A stretch of 64,000 nucleotides of DNA, taken from the NCBI RefSeq assembly GCF_039540975.1, contig NZ_BAABFL010000074.1:15251-79250 (forward strand), in the 5' to 3' direction. Made by a program: the position numbers and the translations under genes. The notes beneath the pieces are model-generated. The model made no database searches and was not told the origin of the DNA. It saw nothing but the letters and a program-made list of their open reading frames with translations. Source of the stretch: Kistimonas scapharcae (GTDB lineage: Bacteria; Pseudomonadota; Gammaproteobacteria; Pseudomonadales; Endozoicomonadaceae). Positions 19,101 to 27,706 of this stretch are shown here, piece by piece (within the stretch, counting starts at the first letter, position 1; each line of letters starts with the position of its first letter).

Positions 19101-20616
19101 CGTATACAGGACGCACCCGCTGGGACAAGACCGCCATTGGCGTATCGTCGCCCATGGAGCCAACAGCTTCCTGGCCATTCTCCGCCAAGGGACGAATGAT
19201 CTGATTACGCTCCTCAAAGGTGACCTGGAATATTTTCTGGTGCTCATTCAGCACCGCCTTGTCAAAATGCTCCACGCGGTGTTCATTCTCAATGAACGTT
19301 GACTGGATTCGATAAGCCTTTTTCTTCAGCCATTGCTTATAGGGCTGACGCGACTTGAGGTGGTTATCAATATCATGTGCTTCAAGAATCTCACCGGTTT
19401 GGGTATCAATCGCCAACACTTCACCGGGGCCCACACGCCCTTTGGCAATGACATCCTCGGGTTCGTAATCATAAACCCCGATCTCGGAGGCTACCGTTAA
19501 ATAACCGTTTCTGGTCTTAACCCAGCGTGATGGGCGCAAACCATTCCGATCCAGCGCACAGACCGCATAGCGCCCATCGCTGATGACCAAACCAGCAGGA
19601 CCGTCCCAAGGTTCCATATGCATGGAGTTATATTCGTAGAACGCCCGAAGCTGGGGATCCATTGTGTCGACATTCTGCCAGGCCGGCGGCACCAGCATGC
19701 GAATGGCTCGATAAAGATCAACGCCGCCGGTGACCAGAATTTCCAGCATATTATCCAGGCTGGAGGAATCGGAACCGGTCCGGTTCACCAGCGGCCGGAC
19801 AGATTCGAGATCTGGCAACAATTCCGACTTGAACTTGCTGGCCCGGGCTTCAGCCCAGTTTCGGTTACCCATGATAGTGTTGATTTCACCGTTATGGGCC
19901 AGCATGCGGAACGGCTGCGCCAGCGGCCAGCGGGGCATGGTGTTGGTAGAGAATCGCTGATGGAAAACACAGATCGCCGTTTCAAAGCGTGAGTCGCCCA
20001 GATCCGGATAGAACTGTGGCAGATCTACCGGCATCATAAGGCCTTTGTAGGTCACAACCTGACTGGATAGTGAGCAGATATAGAATTCTTCATCGTCTGC
20101 CAGTGCGATTTCTATCCGGCGTCGTGCCATGAACAGCGATGCCGTCAGCTGAACCTCATCCTGTTCGTTATCTGGGGCAATAAACACCTGCTCGATGCGA
20201 GGCAGCTGCTCAAGGGCGATCGGCCCCAGACACTCACTGTTGACCGGCACATCACGCCAACCCAGCACCCGGATATTTTCAGCGACCAGTTCCTCTTCAA
20301 CTCGCTGACGCGTTGCCTGTGCAACCTGCTCATCACGGTTCATGAACACCATGCCGATCGCATACAGCGACGGCAGGGTGAGTCCCAGCTGTTCATTCAC
20401 AATGGTTCGGAAGAAGTGATCCGGTATCTGGATCAACAGACCACAGCCATCCCCGGTTTTACCGTCGGCAGCGATACCGCCACGGTGGGTCATACAGGTC
20501 AGCGCCTGGATGGCTGTCTGGAGAAGATGATGGCTTTTTATGCCTTCGGTGTGGGCAATGAGCCCGAAACCACAGTTATCCCTGAACTGCTCGGGATGAT
20601 ACAGACCTGCATTCAT
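16159..20616 (-). CDS. gltB: Glutamate synthase (NADPH) large subunit
   Basis: Makes two glutamates from glutamine and 2-oxoglutarate in ammonium assimilation. The start ATG at 20616 gives 1485 residues. Cys15 in RDNCGFGLIAH becomes the N-terminal nucleophile after propeptide removal. The glutaminase domain is followed by a central domain, then the FMN-binding barrel with the Gly-rich SGEGGEDPARFGTNRVSKIKQ start and the 3Fe-4S cysteines (CKYLRICHLNNC). The C-terminal GXGXG beta-helix closes the protein. The in-frame TTG at 20637 has no ribosome site. gltD follows. Confidence 0.97.
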   Translation of the reverse strand: MNAGLYHPEQFRDNCGFGLIAHTEGIKSHHLLQTAIQALTCMTHRGGIAADGKTGDGCGLLIQIPDHFFRTIVNEQLGLTLPSLYAIGMVFMNRDEQVAQATRQRVEEELVAENIRVLGWRDVPVNSECLGPIALEQLPRIEQVFIAPDNEQDEVQLTASLFMARRRIEIALADDEEFYICSLSSQVVTYKGLMMPVDLPQFYPDLGDSRFETAICVFHQRFSTNTMPRWPLAQPFRMLAHNGEINTIMGNRNWAEARASKFKSELLPDLESVRPLVNRTGSDSSSLDNMLEILVTGGVDLYRAIRMLVPPAWQNVDTMDPQLRAFYEYNSMHMEPWDGPAGLVISDGRYAVCALDRNGLRPSRWVKTRNGYLTVASEIGVYDYEPEDVIAKGRVGPGEVLAIDTQTGEILEAHDIDNHLKSRQPYKQWLKKKAYRIQSTFIENEHRVEHFDKAVLNEHQKIFQVTFEERNQIIRPLAENGQEAVGSMGDDTPMAVLSQRVRPVYDYFRQQFAQVTNPPIDPLREAIVMSLETCLGAEKNMFQETPEHAERVILKSPVLSTTKFLNLTNAHHEVGNLEVARIELNYDPATGLEDAIVAVCDAAEQAVRDGKVLLQLTDRSIEKGRLPINPAMATGAVHHRLIQVGLRSDANIIVETGTARDSHHFAVLIGFGATAVYPYLAYEIIHDLIQTGELIADPIDAYKSYRKGIGKGLLKIMSKMGISTIASYRGAQLFEAVGLSKPVVDLCFCGVTSRISGAGFVNFQEEQQLLADDAWKARKPIQQGGLLKYVHGGEYHTFNPDVVQTIQAAVKTGDRAKYRDYAGMINQRPVAVIRDLFALESDRKPIPLDDVEPVEAILRRFDSAAMSLGALSPEAHEALAEAMNRLGGRSNSGEGGEDPARFGTNRVSKIKQIASGRFGVTPHYLVNAEVLQIKVAQGAKPGEGGQLPGGKVNSLIARLRYSVPGVTLISPPPHHDIYSIEDLAQLIFDLKQVNPEALVSVKLVSEPGVGTVAAGVAKAYADLITISGYDGGTAASPLTSIRYAGSPWELGLSEAQQALRSNDLRGKVRLQTDGGLKTGLDVIKAAMLGAESYGFGTTPMVAMGCKYLRICHLNNCATGVATQNQNLRDEHFIGTVEMVMNFFTFVAEEVREWLAILGYRSLEEVIGRTDLLKVKEGQTSKQSQLDLSPILGNSYVAADKPNTCLQARNPPFDQGELAERMVSDMLPAIEAASGGEFSYTVGNCDRSIGARLSGEIARRHGNLGMSDSPLTVRLKGSAGQSFGVWNAGGLNLRLEGDANDYVGKGMAGGKLVICPPQGSAFPSNESTIIGNTCLYGATGGKLFASGRAGERLAVRNSGAHVVVEGTGDHCCEYMTGGLVTVLGKTGHNFGAGMTGGFAYVLDMDRQFVDRYNHELVDIHRIDAESMEDHQTHLHGIIAEFVAETGSEWGCTLLEDFEDYVGRFWLVKPKAASMNSLLATVRGRPE

Positions 20617-21063
20617 AGGCACACTCTCATCAGCCAATTCTGGTAATCATTATTCGGCAATCTGCGTTCCTGTCAGGTGTTGGTACCGGCGATTCCCCTG
20701 CCGGTTTGCCCTGTTATGGTCCGCAAAAACTTCGCCCGATAGCATTCTGAGCCGTCAATGGCTGCCTGGCGATGGCATGAGCAGGCCTCAATTGCATGCC
20801 GTGGCTGCTCCCCTCAAAGCGTCTACCATGCCAGTGATCGCGAAGTCTGCTGCCCCGATCCGATTTTTTTATAGGTCCATCGGAGACAATCATTGTCGGG
20901 GCAAACGGCCGCCATTTTACACATCAAGACGGAAGACCACAAACCAACCCTGCTTTCAATACGGGAAAAGTCGTACCAGAATCAATTTGTTAGAAGGAGG
21001 TGAGACCCAAAGAAAGGGGCAAGGCTGAATCAATCTACAACCTTGCCGGAGGAAGATGATTAT
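20617..21063. other. 447-base spacer between gltB start and aroB end
   Basis: No convincing gene. A short frame at 20777-21028 has no ribosome site and no family character. The spacer should hold the gltB promoter, but I cannot pick a clear -10/-35. In several gammaproteobacteria a damX-type SPOR gene stands here after aroB; no trace of a SPOR domain is visible. Near the aroB end lies a 7-bp inverted repeat (21018-21024 with 21041-21047) that could be a weak leftward terminator of the pil-aro operon. Confidence 0.6.
21018..21047 (-). terminator. Weak candidate terminator of the pilM-aroB operon
   Basis: GGCAAGG (21018-21024) pairs with CCTTGCC (21041-21047) with a 16-base loop. Read leftward it is followed by CCTTTCTTT. 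The stem is short and the T tract is interrupted. Confidence 0.35.
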
Positions 21064-22143
21064 TTAATCGACAAATTCTGCCAGTGTTGCATCGAGATAG
21101 TCCGTTGAGAAATCAGACGTAACCACTGCATCACCCACAGCATGCAACAACACCAGTCGCAACGTGCCATCCAACACCTTTTTGTCGACCCGCATGAGGG
21201 ACAGGAAATCATTCGCAGACATATCCGATGGCGGTCGCACCGGCAAACGGGCAGATTCCAGCAACACGGCAAGACGCTGAGTCTCATTACGATCAATCCA
21301 GCCCTGTCTGGCAGAAAGATCCGCCGCCATAATCATACCGGTCGCCACAGCTTCACCATGCAACCATTTGCCGTAGCCCTGATGCGTTTCAATGGCATGA
21401 CCGAAAGTATGCCCAAGATTAAGAATAGCGCGACGCCCTGACTCTTTCTCATCCTCTGAAACCACCCTGGCCTTGTTCTCACAGGAGCGGATGACGGCTT
21501 CGGTCAACAGCTCCGGTTGGCGTGCCAGCAGGCCCGCCATGTTATCCTGAAGCCATTGATAGAACTCGCCATCACAAATCAGACCGTACTTAATCACCTC
21601 AGCCAAACCGGCAGATAGCTCATTATCCGGCAAGGTGCTCAGCGTAGAGATATCCGCAATCACACAGTTGGGCTGATGGAATGCGCCAATCATGTTCTTA
21701 CCCAGCGGATGATTCACACCGGTCTTTCCACCGACAGAAGAATCAACCTGAGACAACAACGTTGTTGGCACCTGAATAAAATCGACTCCCCGCTGGTAGC
21801 AGGCAGCGGCAAATCCAGTCATATCACCAACCACGCCACCACCCAATGCAACCAGTGTGGTGGTTCTTGTGTGGCGCGCTTCCAGAAGATGATCAAAGAT
21901 GCGATTGACAGTATCCAGCGTTTTCCACTGCTCTCCATCCGGCAGAACCACATCAATCACATTGAAACCAGAAAGCGCCTGCTGAACCTGTGATAAATAC
22001 AGAGGCGCCACCGTTTCATTGGTAACGATGACAACATCGCCCCCCCGGATATGAGGCGTATAGAATTCAGAGCGGGAAATCAGGTCAGAACCGGTATAGA
22101 TCGGGTAGGATCGATCCCCCAGGTCAACAGTCAGCGTTTTCAT
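21064..22143 (-). CDS. aroB: 3-dehydroquinate synthase
   Basis: Second shikimate-pathway step: DAHP to 3-dehydroquinate, NAD- and zinc-dependent. The 359-residue protein has the NAD-binding GGGVVGDMTGFAA segment, the PTTLLSQVDSSVGGKTGVN motif, and the metal-binding region LNLGHTFGHAIE. It ends the leftward pil-aroK-aroB operon, 15 bases after aroK. Together with aroQ at 283 it is one of three shikimate genes in the window. Confidence 0.97.
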   Translation of the reverse strand: MKTLTVDLGDRSYPIYTGSDLISRSEFYTPHIRGGDVVIVTNETVAPLYLSQVQQALSGFNVIDVVLPDGEQWKTLDTVNRIFDHLLEARHTRTTTLVALGGGVVGDMTGFAAACYQRGVDFIQVPTTLLSQVDSSVGGKTGVNHPLGKNMIGAFHQPNCVIADISTLSTLPDNELSAGLAEVIKYGLICDGEFYQWLQDNMAGLLARQPELLTEAVIRSCENKARVVSEDEKESGRRAILNLGHTFGHAIETHQGYGKWLHGEAVATGMIMAADLSARQGWIDRNETQRLAVLLESARLPVRPPSDMSANDFLSLMRVDKKVLDGTLRLVLLHAVGDAVVTSDFSTDYLDATLAEFVD

Positions 22144-22158
22144 CTACAACCTCGATAA

Positions 22159-22680
22159 TCACTGATTCAGGGCATCGACAATTTTGTTCACCACCTGACG
22201 GGGATTACCGCGACTGGTCGAAACCACCACATCGGCCAGCTCACGATAAACCGGCTCACGCTCGGCATAAAGGTCTCGGATCACTTCGTCTCGGTTTGGT
22301 TTCTGCAGTAACGGCCGACTCTTGTCCTTTTCCATACGCCGGACCAGTGTATCAACAGCAGCATCCAGAAAAACCACAAAACCAGTGGCACTGATAATCT
22401 TCCGGTTCTCAGCATACATCACCGTCCCGCCGCCCGTGGCAATAATCTGCGCGGGTTGCTGACTGAGATCCCTCAGTACCTCAGCTTCACGTTTCCTGAA
22501 TCCTTCTTCACCTTCCACATCAAAAATCCAGGCAATCTCAGCACCACAACGGGCTTCAATCTCCTGATCCGTATCAGTAAAGGAGAGCCCGAGATCGTTG
22601 GCAAGCAGGCGACCGATGGTGCTCTTTCCCGCACCCATCGGCCCCACCAGATAGATAATCCGTGACTGCATATAACCCAT
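22159..22680 (-). CDS. aroK: Shikimate kinase I
   Basis: Phosphorylates shikimate at the 3-hydroxyl. The P-loop GPMGAGKSTIGR lies at about residues 13-24, followed by DTDQEIE and the shikimate-binding GGGTV. It has 173 residues from the ATG at 22680, whose A is shared with the pilQ stop (TGATG), so translation is coupled. A second Met three codons on (22671) is an alternative start. Confidence 0.96.
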   Translation of the reverse strand: MGYMQSRIIYLVGPMGAGKSTIGRLLANDLGLSFTDTDQEIEARCGAEIAWIFDVEGEEGFRKREAEVLRDLSQQPAQIIATGGGTVMYAENRKIISATGFVVFLDAAVDTLVRRMEKDKSRPLLQKPNRDEVIRDLYAEREPVYRELADVVVSTSRGNPRQVVNKIVDALNQ

Positions 22681-24716
22681 CAGCGTAACGCTAGTGTGTC
22701 AGAAATAATCTTAGGGGTAATAAAAATCAAGACTTCTTTTTTGATATTAGAGTTTGTTGTACGGCTAAACAGAGCCCCGACACCCGGCAAATCCCCCAAC
22801 AGTGGAACCTTTGATTTACCCTGTGTCTGTATATTATTAAAAATACCGCCAATAACCAATGTCTCACCATCATTGACCAGTACTTTCGTCTGCACTTCGT
22901 TCTTATCAATTGAGGGCACAGAGCTGGAGCTCCCCCCTGTACTCTTTACAGAGTCATTTGTCACTTTGATATCCATGATAACCCGACCATCGGGTGTTAT
23001 CTGAGGCGTCACCTCCAAAGACAGAACCGCCTCTTTGAACGAAGTACTGGTAGCACCACTGGATGACGCTTCCTGATAAGGAATCTCTGTACCGTTTTTG
23101 ATCGTCGCCTTTTGCTTGTCTGACGTGACAATCTTGGGCTGAGAGATCACCTCACCACCACCGTCAGCCTCCAATGCTGAAAGCTCAAGACTCAATGTCG
23201 TATTATCGGTGACAAAACCCCACGTAAAGCCACTGGAACCGGCCGTACTCAGGTCAACGAACATATTGTCGATTTTGTTTTTGTCTCCATCCTGCCCCTT
23301 GCTACCACTCCACTTGACACCAATATTTTTCTCAAAACTGGTATCAGCAGTGACGATTCGAGCCTCGATCTGAACCTGTTTTACCGGTACATCAATCTTT
23401 TCAACCAGATCCATAATAGCATCCAGCTTTTCCCGGGTTTCCTGAATCAAAAGACTGTTGGTGCGCTCGACGACCTGAACACTCCCCCGATCTGACAGCG
23501 TACGATTACCTTCACCACCCAATAGCACGGAGGCAACCTCATCGGCGCTGGCATAATTGATTTGTAAAATCTGGCTAACCAGGGGGGCCAACTCATTGAT
23601 CTGCTGCTTGGATTCCAGCTCCTGACGCTCTCTGGCAGCCAACTCTTCAGCGGGAGCCACGGTCAACACATTGCTTTCCAAACGCTTATCAAGTCCCTTG
23701 GACTTCAAAACAATATCCAGCGCTTGGTCCCAAGGCACATTCTTGAGGCGCAAGGTGACATTCCCACCGACGGTATCGCTGGCAACCAAGTTCAAATCTT
23801 TGAAGTCAGCAATGAGCTGCAACACCGAACGAACCTCAATATCCTGGAAATTCAATGAAAGTTTTTCACCTTCATAAGCAAAACGCTCTTTCTTAAGCTC
23901 CTCTGACTCTTCTTTCGTTAGAGGCTTAACACTCACCGTCAGCTTGTTTTCTGCCTGCCAGGCGAGGTAGTCATACTCACCTTCCGGCTCAATCACAACA
24001 AGCGCATTGCCATCACGAACCCTGGCATCAATGAATTTGACCGGTGTTGCAAAATCCACCACATCAAGACGATTATTCAACCCTTCCGGCAGACTGACAC
24101 CCGGGAAAGAGAGTTCAAGTCGCCCTCCGGTCTCATCCAGATCCATGGTTGCATCCGAAGACGCCAGAGTAATCACAATATTACCCTCGCCGGCCTCACC
24201 CCGATGAAAGTTGATATCAGAGATTTCCTTGACGCCATAGCGGCCTCTAGCGCCCTCCATACCGGATTCCGGTTCGGGGAAGCTTTCTGCCGTTCCCTCA
24301 CGACCATCTCCAATCATGATATAGAGGTTTTTACCCTCAGTTCGTGTGCTATAGCCGGCAGGATTATTAAGACTAACGATCAGGCGGGTACGCTCATTTG
24401 TTTCCAATACCGCTACATTTCGGGCATTGGCAAATCCAATTTCATTATACTTGGGTACATTGCTCAGTGTGCCAAGCAGGTCAATGGCAATCCGAGCGGG
24501 TTGCTCAATGGTATATCCCTTGATTTGAGGAGGACGACCATCGAACTCCAACTTGAGTTCAACCTTGTCCCCCGGCAGGGATGCGGCATCTATACTCTCA
24601 AGGATGGCGGCAACGGCCGATGTCATCCCGCCAAACCCTAGAATCAGAAAAAGAGCCGCCGCCCTTGCAGCTGAACCCAGTATTATTTTCATCAGCCCTA
24701 CCCACACACTTGTCAT
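22680..24716 (-). CDS. pilQ: Type IV pilus secretin PilQ
   Basis: Outer-membrane multimer through which the type IV pilus exits. The protein has 678 residues, shorter than the Pseudomonas aeruginosa protein. The order is signal peptide, one AMIN domain (about 40-130; ALPGDKVELKLEFDG-like), and a second AMIN-like or beta region (165-275). A secretin short N-terminal domain follows (EKLSLNFQDIEVRSVLQLIADF), then an N1 domain and the C-terminal secretin domain, with the conserved VSQPKIVTSDKQKA and NDGETLVIGGIF motifs. The ATG at 24692 (eight codons in) is an alternative start that gives a more compact signal peptide. It is the fifth gene of pilMNOPQ. Confidence 0.96.
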   Translation of the reverse strand: MTSVWVGLMKIILGSAARAAALFLILGFGGMTSAVAAILESIDAASLPGDKVELKLEFDGRPPQIKGYTIEQPARIAIDLLGTLSNVPKYNEIGFANARNVAVLETNERTRLIVSLNNPAGYSTRTEGKNLYIMIGDGREGTAESFPEPESGMEGARGRYGVKEISDINFHRGEAGEGNIVITLASSDATMDLDETGGRLELSFPGVSLPEGLNNRLDVVDFATPVKFIDARVRDGNALVVIEPEGEYDYLAWQAENKLTVSVKPLTKEESEELKKERFAYEGEKLSLNFQDIEVRSVLQLIADFKDLNLVASDTVGGNVTLRLKNVPWDQALDIVLKSKGLDKRLESNVLTVAPAEELAARERQELESKQQINELAPLVSQILQINYASADEVASVLLGGEGNRTLSDRGSVQVVERTNSLLIQETREKLDAIMDLVEKIDVPVKQVQIEARIVTADTSFEKNIGVKWSGSKGQDGDKNKIDNMFVDLSTAGSSGFTWGFVTDNTTLSLELSALEADGGGEVISQPKIVTSDKQKATIKNGTEIPYQEASSSGATSTSFKEAVLSLEVTPQITPDGRVIMDIKVTNDSVKSTGGSSSSVPSIDKNEVQTKVLVNDGETLVIGGIFNNIQTQGKSKVPLLGDLPGVGALFSRTTNSNIKKEVLIFITPKIISDTLALR

Positions 24717-24763
24717 TTTCGTAATTCTGTTTTTGTTATCGGCATGTCTTGAGCAGGCCGTAG

Positions 24764-25291
24764 TTATTGCTCAGTCAAGGTCAGTGTTCTCGGCCTTTCC
24801 ACCCAGCTTTCCGGGCCACTTGGTATAATTTCAAGAAGCTGAATACCCGCCTCAGTGATAGCAATAATACGCCCATGATTCCGGCCAATATAGTCACCCA
24901 CCCGAATCCGGTAAACACTGCCCTCCGTGCGAACAAGTCCCCAGATTCCCTCACTATTGCTGAGAGTCCCAACCATAGAGAAACTGTCAACCGGAAAATT
25001 TTCCAGAAATTGCTTCACGCGGTTTGAATCAGGCTTGATATCACTGTTCACCCGCTGCTTGATTGTCTGAATCTTGATGGGTGGCTCAAAAGGGCTTCGC
25101 ATGCCACCAGCACTGTAAGTGAAACTTTCATAAGGGGTAAACGTTGGCAATGGTTTGATCTGCCCCTTGGGCTTTGCCCTGACCTCGTCCATAAATCGTG
25201 ATAAATCATCATGATTCGCGCCACCGGAACAACCACTGAGTAGCAAAACCGCTCCCAAAATAGCTGCAATACCCGTCACTGTATGCTTCAT
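24764..25291 (-). CDS. pilP: Type IV pilus alignment lipoprotein PilP
   Basis: Inner-membrane lipoprotein linking the PilN/PilO complex to the PilQ secretin. The start ATG at 25291 follows an AAGGGGG ribosome site and gives 175 residues. Lipobox LSGC puts the lipidated Cys at 21. The C-terminal beta domain contains FSMVGTLSNSEGIWGLVRT and VGDYIGRNHGRI, typical of PilP. Its start codon shares one base with the pilO stop. Confidence 0.95.
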   Translation of the reverse strand: MKHTVTGIAAILGAVLLLSGCSGGANHDDLSRFMDEVRAKPKGQIKPLPTFTPYESFTYSAGGMRSPFEPPIKIQTIKQRVNSDIKPDSNRVKQFLENFPVDSFSMVGTLSNSEGIWGLVRTEGSVYRIRVGDYIGRNHGRIIAITEAGIQLLEIIPSGPESWVERPRTLTLTEQ

Positions 25292-25905
25292 CACTGTGCC
25301 CCCTTATCGTTATAACGATAGGTTTTGGCCAGAATCTGCATCGTGAGTACTCCCCCAGAACTACCTGGGGTCAGCTTGAAGTCATGTAAAGTAACGATTC
25401 TGGGGAGGTTAGCCACACCACTGACGAAGCTGCCAATATCATGGTACCCCCCTTTCACACTGATACTGATCGGTAACTCAATATAGAACGCATTCACCAC
25501 CTCAGGCTGGAGATTGATAAAGTTAAACTCCAATCCTGACCCAACACCCAGATAAGTAATGTCTTCCAACAAGCCAGGTACCTCAGTATCACTGGGTAAC
25601 TGCCTGAGCAAAGCACCAAACGATGTCTCCATCTCCACCATCTGCTGCTTATAGGATTCCACATTGGCTGCCTGAAACGCTTTGGTCTGGAACTCCTCGC
25701 GCAACTGACGCTCCTTCCGTACCACCTGATCCAAGGTACTCTGCATATCGCTCAGATAGAGGGGATAACCAATACCTATCACGGCAACAAAAACCAACAC
25801 ACAAGCAATAATCTTGACAACCGGTGGCCATGAACCGACGTTCTCAAAGTCCAGGTCATTGATATCAAATTCGTTGAGTTTCTGTAATGAATCACCAAGG
25901 CTCAT
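25291..25905 (-). CDS. pilO: Type IV pilus inner-membrane protein PilO
   Basis: Heterodimerises with PilN in the alignment subcomplex of the pilus machine. It has 204 residues: a short cytosolic N-terminus, one transmembrane helix (about 29-52), a periplasmic coiled coil (about 60-110), and a ferredoxin-like core. The start overlaps the pilN stop by 4 bases (ATGA), with a GGGAGGA ribosome site. Confidence 0.95.
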   Translation of the reverse strand: MSLGDSLQKLNEFDINDLDFENVGSWPPVVKIIACVLVFVAVIGIGYPLYLSDMQSTLDQVVRKERQLREEFQTKAFQAANVESYKQQMVEMETSFGALLRQLPSDTEVPGLLEDITYLGVGSGLEFNFINLQPEVVNAFYIELPISISVKGGYHDIGSFVSGVANLPRIVTLHDFKLTPGSSGGVLTMQILAKTYRYNDKGAQ

Positions 25906-26456
25906 GACTCATCCTCCCGCTTGGGGGTCACCTGTAATACGGTGAGATCAAAACTACTACCACGTCCATCCCCCAAGGCCTTAACCGCCGTCAGATTCGG
26001 ACCGTCAAACCATTCAGACTCGTCAAACTGTCGCATCAGGGCTGAAATACGGTTATTAGATTCCGCTATTCCCTTTATTGTGATGTTGTTGCCCCGCATA
26101 TCCAGAAACGTGAAATACACGCCATCCGGCGCCACACGAACCAGCTCATCAAACACTCGAACAATAACAGGTCGATTACCTTGTAAGCTCTGAATAACCC
26201 CCATCCGCTCCAGCAACTCTTCACGGCGTTTCTTGAGGTTTTTTATTTCCGCAATGCGCGAATTCAGCCCGTTGATTTCCTTCTGAACAAATTGATTTCT
26301 TGAACGCTGAGTATCAACCTGACCATCAATATAAGTCCCCATAAAGAACACGAGGACGAGCGACGCAACAGCGGATGCCCCCAGCATGATGAGAAAACGC
26401 TGTTTCCGTTCCTGGCGAAGCTCCTCTCGCCAGGGCAACAGGTTAATCTTTGCCAT
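25902..26456 (-). CDS. pilN: Type IV pilus inner-membrane protein PilN
   Basis: Links cytosolic PilM to periplasmic PilO. The ATG at 26456 gives MAKINLLPWREELRQER, whose INLLPWR stretch is the PilM-binding motif, and a total of 184 residues. One transmembrane helix (about 22-43) and a periplasmic coiled-coil/ferredoxin-like part follow. The start shares a base with the pilM stop. The frame extends upstream to 26486, but inside pilM and without family character. Confidence 0.95.
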   Translation of the reverse strand: MAKINLLPWREELRQERKQRFLIMLGASAVASLVLVFFMGTYIDGQVDTQRSRNQFVQKEINGLNSRIAEIKNLKKRREELLERMGVIQSLQGNRPVIVRVFDELVRVAPDGVYFTFLDMRGNNITIKGIAESNNRISALMRQFDESEWFDGPNLTAVKALGDGRGSSFDLTVLQVTPKREDES

Positions 26457-27520
26457 CAGTCGAAGCTCCTCATGGCCAACCCGCATGCGATCATCATCGC
26501 CGGGGCATCATTGGTCAGCGCACTGGCATTCACACGACTGGCAACAGCCATATCGGCAAACGGGTTAGCCACGACACAAGGCGTACCAATCTTTTCTTCA
26601 ATCAACTGAGCCAGCCCCGTCGTAGAAGCCGTACCGCCGGCAAGCACGATACAGTCAACGTCGTTATAGTGGCTGGCTGAATAAAAAAACTGAAGACTGC
26701 GTGAAACCTGTTGCACCACCGCGTCCTTGAAAGGTTCCAGCACCTCTGGACCATAATCATCGGGCAAATCGTTCGTTTTCTTGGCCAAACCGGCCTCTTC
26801 AGCGCTCAACCCATAACGACGCTGAATCTCTTCAGTCAGCTGCCGACCACCAAACATCTGTTCGCGGGTATAAATTGTTTTGCCGTCCTGCAACACACTC
26901 AGTGTCGCCATAGTCGCGCCAATATCCATTACCGCAACGGTGGGATCAGCCGCATCGACATTGAGCTGGGGCAAAACCATTTCAAAAGCTCGTTCCATAG
27001 CATAGGCTTCAATATCAACGACTTTGGCCGCTAGGCTCGCCAGATCGAGCACCGCCTCACGCATCTCAACATTTTCCCGACGGCAGGCGGCAATCAGAAC
27101 TTCAGCGGTTCCCGGATTATTCTCGTGCGTCCCCTGTACTTCAAAATCAATTGCGACTTCATCAAGCGGGTAAGGAATATACTGATCCGCCTCAACCATG
27201 ATCTGACTTTCCATGTCATCATCATTCAGGCTGGCGTCCATATCGATAGTTTTGGTGATAACAGCCGCACCGGAAACGGCGACCGCCGCATTTTTGAGCG
27301 AGGTTCGGGATTTGGACACGAGTTTCTTGATCGCCTCACCGACAGCGTCAAGATCGTTAATGTTTTTGTCGACAACCGCATTCGGCGCTAGAGGCTCCAC
27401 AGCGTAGGCCTCAACCTTGTACTGTTTGCTGCCCCGGCTCAGCTCCAGTAACTTCACGGATGTGGAACTGATATCAATCCCCAGCAGGGAGTTCGATTTC
27501 TTATTCAGCAGCCCCAGCAC
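26456..27520 (-). CDS. pilM: Type IV pilus actin-like assembly ATPase PilM
   Basis: Cytosolic actin/FtsA-like ATP-binding protein that docks on PilN. It has 354 residues, beginning MLGLLNKKSNSLLGIDISSTSVKLLELS from a GTG codon at 27520. The phosphate-binding motifs are GIDISSTSVK (about 14-23) and VMDIGATMATLSV, plus the adenosine motif LAGGTASTTGL. First gene of the pilMNOPQ-aroKB operon, divergent from mrcA. Confidence 0.96.
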   Translation of the reverse strand: MLGLLNKKSNSLLGIDISSTSVKLLELSRGSKQYKVEAYAVEPLAPNAVVDKNINDLDAVGEAIKKLVSKSRTSLKNAAVAVSGAAVITKTIDMDASLNDDDMESQIMVEADQYIPYPLDEVAIDFEVQGTHENNPGTAEVLIAACRRENVEMREAVLDLASLAAKVVDIEAYAMERAFEMVLPQLNVDAADPTVAVMDIGATMATLSVLQDGKTIYTREQMFGGRQLTEEIQRRYGLSAEEAGLAKKTNDLPDDYGPEVLEPFKDAVVQQVSRSLQFFYSASHYNDVDCIVLAGGTASTTGLAQLIEEKIGTPCVVANPFADMAVASRVNASALTNDAPAMMIACGLAMRSFD

Positions 27521-27610
27521 TGTTTTTATCCCGTAAGTGTTAGTATATCTTTTTATATCATTATCTTATGTTACCTTTTTCATTAAATAACAGACAGCAC
27601 ATGAGCGCAA

Positions 27611-27641
27611 TTGTGCTATCGGGGCGTCACGGGCTTATAAT
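27611..27641 (+). promoter_or_regulatory. Candidate promoter of mrcA
   Basis: A perfect TATAAT at 27636-27641 is preceded by TTGTGC at 27611-27616 with a long 19-base spacer. It is 65 bases upstream of the mrcA ATG, in the 186-base divergent spacer shared with pilM. Confidence 0.5.
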
Positions 27642-27706
27642 GGCCACTCTTTCACGCTAAATGACGCTCAACAGAAGCGTAACTCTTTAATTTAACTGAA
27701 GAAATT

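Noticed and set aside
18559..19302. 247-residue frame antisense to gltB
   Set aside because: Shadow of the gltB coding sequence; no start signal.
20777..21028. 83-residue frame in the gltB-aroB spacer
   Set aside because: No ribosome site, irregular composition, no recognisable motif.
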